From: Ceratotherium simum simum
Lineage: Eukaryota; Chordata; Mammalia; Perissodactyla; Rhinocerotidae
Direction of reading: 5' to 3'
Assembly (NCBI RefSeq): GCF_000283155.1
Contig: NW_004454166.1
Coordinates: 3,226,161-3,290,160 of the forward strand
DNA: 64,000 nucleotides
Part shown: piece by piece, positions 59,040 through 64,000 of the stretch
Position numbering within the stretch: the first letter of the stretch is position 1
Layout: every line of letters begins with the position of its first letter
Translations under genes and position numbers: made by a program
Notes under the pieces: generated by a model
The model's database searches: none
Seen by the model: only the letters and a program-made list of their open reading frames with translations
Told to the model about the DNA's origin: nothing

Positions 59040-61340
59040 AGATGCTGTAACCTTGGAAACAGAGAGCAAATTTATTCCTGCTCCAGATGGTATTGTTGTC
59101 TACCTAGAAAACCCAAGGGAATGAAGAGAGGAAAACCTACCAGGAGTAATAAGAATTCAATGTGGCTAGTCATAAGATGTGTATACACCGATCAACAGCT
59201 TTCCTATATTCCAGCAATAACCATCTTTAAAACATCAAGGAAAATAGATTCCATTCCCCAACGCAATAATAAATGTAGAATACTTGAAAATATACCTAAT
59301 ATGAAATGAAAAGGCTATATATGAAGAATATGACAAAGCTTCACTGAGGAACCAAGACGAAACTTTGAATGGAGAGAAGTTCTCTATGTTCATGAATGGA
59401 CATAGAATAATTCAGTATTATAAAGATGTCAACTGTCCCCCAAATTAATTCTGGAGGTACTGAAATTCAAATAAAACACTTACTGCATTTTCAGAACCTT
59501 AGAAAAATTGAATTGGTGAATATAAAGACAATTGTGGAAAAAGAAGGGAGGACTGCATATTAAATTATATTATAAAGGAATAACATTCATAACCTTCATA
59601 ACTTTGAGATGCCAATTCCAGAACAGACAGATCAATGGAACAAAACTTAAAAACTCAAGAACAGTCTAACGCTGCTCTGCCCAATATAGTGGCTACTAGC
59701 CACACGCGGTCACTGAGCATTTGAGACAGCTAATGCCACATGTTGAAATGATATTTTGGATATATTGCCTTAAATAAAATATATTATTAAAATTAATTTT
59801 ACAGATCTCTTTTCAGTTTTTTAAATGTGGCTACTAGAAAATTTAAAATTACTTATGTGGCTTGTAGTATATTTCTGCTATACAGAACTGGTCTAAAGTA
59901 TATAAAAAACGTATACTATTTTCTAAGGATAAAATTTAGCGTAGGCATTTTAAATGAGTCAGGAAAAGATATATTAATTAAATGCTGGAAAAATTATTTA
60001 GTAATTATGGGGGCAGGAGGTCATACATTGAAATTCCAGATAAATTGAAAAATGAAGTAATAAAAGTACTAGAATAAAACATAGATGAATATTTACAAAA
60101 ATTCTTGGGATGGGAAGAGCTTGCCAAGCATAAAATTAAAAGTGAAAAAATGGTTTTGATAAATCTGACTATATAAAATATTAAAATTTTCGATATTATC
60201 AAATAACATAACAAAATCAAATGTCACATGAAATACGGGGAGATTTCTGCAACAAATGTGACAAAGGGCTGATATCTTTACTTTATAAAGAGCTCTTACA
60301 AATCAGCAAGAAAAAGAATACTCCAACAGGAAAATGTGCCAATAACATGAACAGCCAATTTATAAAAGGAGAAACAGAAATGAGGAAGATTCTTAGTAAA
60401 AATGAAATTCAATCTTAGTAGTAATTAAGGAAATGCAAATTAAAATAGCAATTGCCAAGGATCAAAAAAGAATAATAGACAGTGTTGGCAATGAGTGCTC
60501 TCATATATGCTAGGAAACTCTAAATTGGGATATCTTCCTGGAGGACAACTTGGCAACATGCACAAAAGGTTTCACAGTGCATACACTATTTCTAGGAACT
60601 TATCCTCAGAAAATAATCAGAGATGTTCACACAAAAATTCAAGCATGAGTTTACAGCATCGTTGTTGGTAATCAGGAAACACTGGCAACTATCTCCAAGT
60701 TCAACAATGGGAGCTTCTCTAATAATTACGGCATAACAACAGGGTAGAATGTTTTCAACAGCTATTGGAAAAAACAGCAACAGAGAATAGACATCTACCT
60801 CCTGTTCCATCCCAAATTCCTCAAAATGGCAAAGATTTTTTTAAATCTTTGTTCTGAAAAACAAGAAGACCATCAAAGAACAGAATCTTTGCAGAACTAT
60901 TGGAATATAGGAAGAAAGGGAACAGACTGTAGGATAAATAAGGCTGGAGGAACACAGCCCAAAACACATCAGAGAGGGCTGTGGCAGAGGCAGGGGCAGC
61001 TCACAGGGTCCCCAGGCCCAGAGTCGCCAGGCCATTCTGAGTCACGGCGGTGAAGACCATCTACAGCCTGGGAAAACACTCCCACCGGATTGCTAAGATA
61101 AAGAAGCCGCTTCTATAGTAAGAGCAAGTATTTGTTTCTACATCGAGAAATCTGTCAAGACATATGCCTAAGATGTTAACAATGACCTTCCAGTGGGTAG
61201 GTTAGAGCTGATTTTTAATTTTCCTTTTTGCTCCTCTGTGTCTTCCAAGTGTTCTGCATTGAGTACATATAAAATTATGGTTAGAAAACAACAATTAGTA
61301 TTTTAAAATACAGAAGCAAAAAATTTTTAAAAACTTGAAG
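59040..61340 (+). repeat. L1 relic reaching its 3' end
   Basis: It has ORF2-like 'agctttcctatattccagca' and 'agacagatcaatggaacaaa', 3' ORF2 'cttatcctcagaaaataatc', and a 3'-UTR-like 'gtgttctgcattgagtacat' close to an A-rich end. It is split by a hAT element (59672-59890) and by about 300 bp of unassigned sequence (60800-61110). Confidence 0.7.
59672..59890 (+). mobile_element. Non-autonomous hAT element (219 bp)
   Basis: The end 'ctgctctgcccaatatagtg' is inverted to 'gctatacagaactg', and the inner text has 'ggctactagccacacgcggt' and 'atgtggctactagaaaattt'. The 8-bp flanks GTCTAACG (59664-59671) and GTCTAAAG (59891-59898) match at seven of eight. I recognise the repeat but cannot give its Repbase name with certainty. 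Confidence 0.75.
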
Positions 61341-61379
61341 TTTTTATGTAAGAAAGTAACTACAATCTTATTTTTCTTT

Positions 61380-61690
61380 TGAATTATTGCAGTAACCTCC
61401 TGGCTGGTTTCCCAGACTCTGGTCTGCTCACCCCAAGCTGCCCTCCAGATGGCTACTATCTCTCACCCCTATTTAAAAACCTTCTGTGGCCCCCTACTGC
61501 TGACAGGTGAGGTCCACACATAGAGGCCTGCAGGGCTTCCACCATCCTTCTCTCCTCCCAGCCCATTCTCCCACTTCTCGCCCTACACACCGGGCTATCC
61601 AGCCCCAGCAGACTAGGCACCATTTCCTGAAGGTTCCACACACCTTCCAGCTCCTTTGCTCATGTTGCCCTGGTAATACCAAGCCTGGCA
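61380..61690 (+). repeat. L2 LINE fragment
   Basis: It includes 'gcagtaacctcctggctggt', 'aaaaaccttctgtggccccc' and 'ccagctcctttgctcatgtt', the usual L2 3' order. Confidence 0.75.
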
Positions 61691-62074
61691 GATGGGCCTT
61701 GGGGGAAAACTGCAGCCAGAATGTACCAGAATAGCTCTGGGGACCTACACATGGCAAGATGCACTGCCCTGTCAGCCAAGAAGCCTGGCTGAAACCAAGT
61801 ATGTATCCTACTAAAGTAGGAGTAGGTGTGGAGAGACAGTGCTGAGCTCTGAGATTCGGGATCTGGCAAGATAATAAAAATTAAATGCAGAATCGCATGA
61901 AGAAAAACTCCAGGCGACTGTGCGGAGCTGTCCTTGAGACAGGGGTTGGTTGCTCTATATCTGCGCCGCCTTGCTTCTGTGGTGGGAGTGGGGTGGGGGC
62001 GTGCAGTATACTGGCCCAGGCCGCCGGCCTCCTCCTCTCCACAAGGACAGGCACAAACCTGGGGTCACGCCTAC

Positions 62075-62200
62075 GCCTGCCACCTCTCGGCTGTGAGATC
62101 TTGGCAAAGTGACTTAATCCTTCCTGAGTGAGCTCTACAAAATGGAGATGGTCCCATGCTGGGTGACTGAATGTTGTCACCACACACAGTAGGTAGACGA
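62075..62200 (+). repeat. MIR fragment
   Basis: It shows 'cctgccacctctcggctgtg', 'agatcttggcaaagtgactt' and 'gctctacaaaatggagatgg'. Confidence 0.6.
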
Positions 62201-63904
62201 TGTCATAATTACATTTTCCTACCCCAAAGGTCCTGGTGCAGTAGCTGCTTCACGGGGCTGGAGTTGTGCTCTGGGAACCAGGCCTAGGGCCTGTGCAGGA
62301 GGCCCCAGGAAGTGTCCCCGATGAGGGCTTTGAGGTCACTGTGGATGGCCAGGACCCCCCCCACCGGAACCTCCAGGATCTCCCCTGGGCCCTCACTCAC
62401 CCCTGTTCCAGGATCTACATGGCTCCAATGAGCCCCAGTGCGGGTACCACAGACCCACAGCCAAACACCCTATCCTCTCCGAGCAGGGCCCAGGGCAGCT
62501 CCTTTCTTCTAAGAGTTGGGGTATGTGTGGTGGGAGGGGGCTTAGCTCTGAGGACCTGCTGTGGAGTGCTAGGGAGGAAGCACCCACCAGGCCCCAGGGT
62601 CTTCCTCCCGCACTAGCACTACGGATGGGGCAGCCCTCTCCTCCCCGTTCTGGAATGGACGGAGGAGGAGCCTAGTGGGCCATCTCTCCCGGAGGCGGAA
62701 GCTCTGAGCCAGACCAAGGCATGCAGCTGGGAGGTCTGCCCTTTCTTCGGATGGCTTAGCCACTGCAGCCACCACTGGACGAAAAGCCCTGATGTGCTCC
62801 CAGATGTGCACACACTGCCACCAGGATGGCAGGAGCACGGAACCTGCAGACCCTGGCAGGGGATGGGTCTCACCCAGGTGGGGTCTTTCCACCCTGCATG
62901 GATGGGTAGGGCAGAGCACCTGCTGGTGGGCTGCCCTTTCCCCTGGCGGCACCCATGAAGGAACAAGTGTTGCTTGAACCCCTGGGTCTGCCCAAGGAGC
63001 CTCGGCCTAGAAGGCCGGGGCCAATTCTTGACCTTGACCTTGAGTTTCTCCAACTGAATATGTGCACTGGACCAGGGCTTCAAGGAGAGGCCTACCGCCA
63101 GGACTACGGCCACCCCTCACTCGCCCCCCATCTGTTACATGAACAGGTGGCTGGGTGGGCTGCATCCATCCAAGCGGTGCCCAAACTTCATTCCCTCTGC
63201 ACCCCCTTAGAGGCAATTTCACCCCATAAGTGCACCATCTCTGTGTTGCCAGCTTAGTATCTTCCTTTAAACAGTCTCACTTTTTAAATGAAGGTTCTAT
63301 CCTAAACAATAACATCAATGAAGTACAGCTTTGAGGGACCAGTAATCTTTTTTTCCTCCTGGTATATGATAACATAAATATACAACTATTGAAATTGTAC
63401 AAAAATCATATCACATATACATACCACTCTGGGAAATAATGGACCCCTTCCCCACCCACCCCCACCAAATGCCAAAGAGGCTGCCACAAACAGGCGCCAT
63501 GGTGTGGGCAGGAGGGAGTTGGAGCCATCCCTGCTGGCTGGTGCATAGGCTGGGGCTCTCCCAGAGCTGGAGGTGAGAGCACAGAGGAGAAGAGGAGGTT
63601 TCTTGCTAGGGGCAGACAGCCAATTGCCTAAAAGCATTAGCAAGTTCTTCAGATAAAAGTTGGGGCCCGGGGGGATGGGGCACTGCAACCATTAGGATTA
63701 GAATCTGATCTGTCAGGAGTCCCTCCCGCCTCCTAATGATGGAAGATCTGCAGATGTGTGGGCTGCCAGGTGACCCTGCAGCCTGGAGGGAAGCCAAGGA
63801 CAGAGATCAGAGGTGGCCCAGCCCTCCTGGCGCCTGGCCCTTTTCTCAGATAAAGTGGGCCTCAGAGCACAGTGGCCTCAGCTGAAGGCTGCCCATTGCT
63901 CCAA

Positions 63905-64000
63905 CCCAGGGATTCTCCAACTCCAGCGTGCTGGCCCACCCCAGAGGGCCTGAGTCAGGGGGTCAGAGCCCTCGAACCTGCTTTTCTAACAAGTTCCCAA
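63905..64000. repeat. MER5-like fragment at window edge
   Basis: 'gattctccaactccagcgtg' and 'cttttctaacaagttccc' are MER5-type landmarks with a deletion between. The element continues past the window. Confidence 0.5.

Overview
This is mammalian nuclear DNA, from the interior of one long gene. Protein-coding sequence makes up only four short exons (606 bp, about 1% of the window), all on the minus strand. They encode consecutive parts of the extracellular domain of GABA-B receptor subunit 2 (GABBR2). The SINEs carry the tRNA-derived head and 'GGCCGGCCC' edge of the equine repetitive element (ERE) family, which points to a perissodactyl (horse, rhinoceros or tapir lineage). The sequence alone does not let me choose the genus. 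One run of exactly 100 Ns (56148-56247) marks a placeholder gap in a draft assembly.

Layout, in gene (minus) order: exon for residues 211-244 (34384-34283), 12.7 kb intron, 66-nt exon for residues 245-266 (21585-21520), 5.3 kb intron, exon for residues 267-333 (16228-16028), 13.2 kb intron, exon for residues 334-412 (2832-2596). Residue numbers follow the human protein as I remember it. The contiguous 202 residues carry the cysteines and N-glycosylation sequons expected of the Venus-flytrap ectodomain. The next upstream exon lies beyond 64000 (intron of more than 29.6 kb) and the next downstream exon lies before position 1.

Everything else is intron, mostly fossil transposable elements: MIR and L2 relics, hAT elements (MER5, MER20 and one more), Tigger elements (MER2 and a Tigger1 deletion derivative), L1 pieces in both orientations, MaLR-type LTRs, and six ERE SINEs, several with clear target-site duplications. 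The 52.9-61.3 kb part is almost wholly LINE-derived and holds a multi-level nest of insertions. Non-repetitive intron between 36 and 48 kb contains candidate regulatory stretches rich in homeodomain, MEF2 and SOX-like motifs.

I found no second gene, RNA gene, CRISPR array or operon-like system. The points most worth following up are an acceptor of the 102-nt exon that also reads as a 5' splice site, a SINE that seems to have carried extra 3' flanking sequence, an unidentified GC-richer block with a 127-codon ORF inside an L1, the homeobox-rich intronic segment near 41.6-42.0 kb, and a G-rich 31-bp minisatellite near 49 kb.
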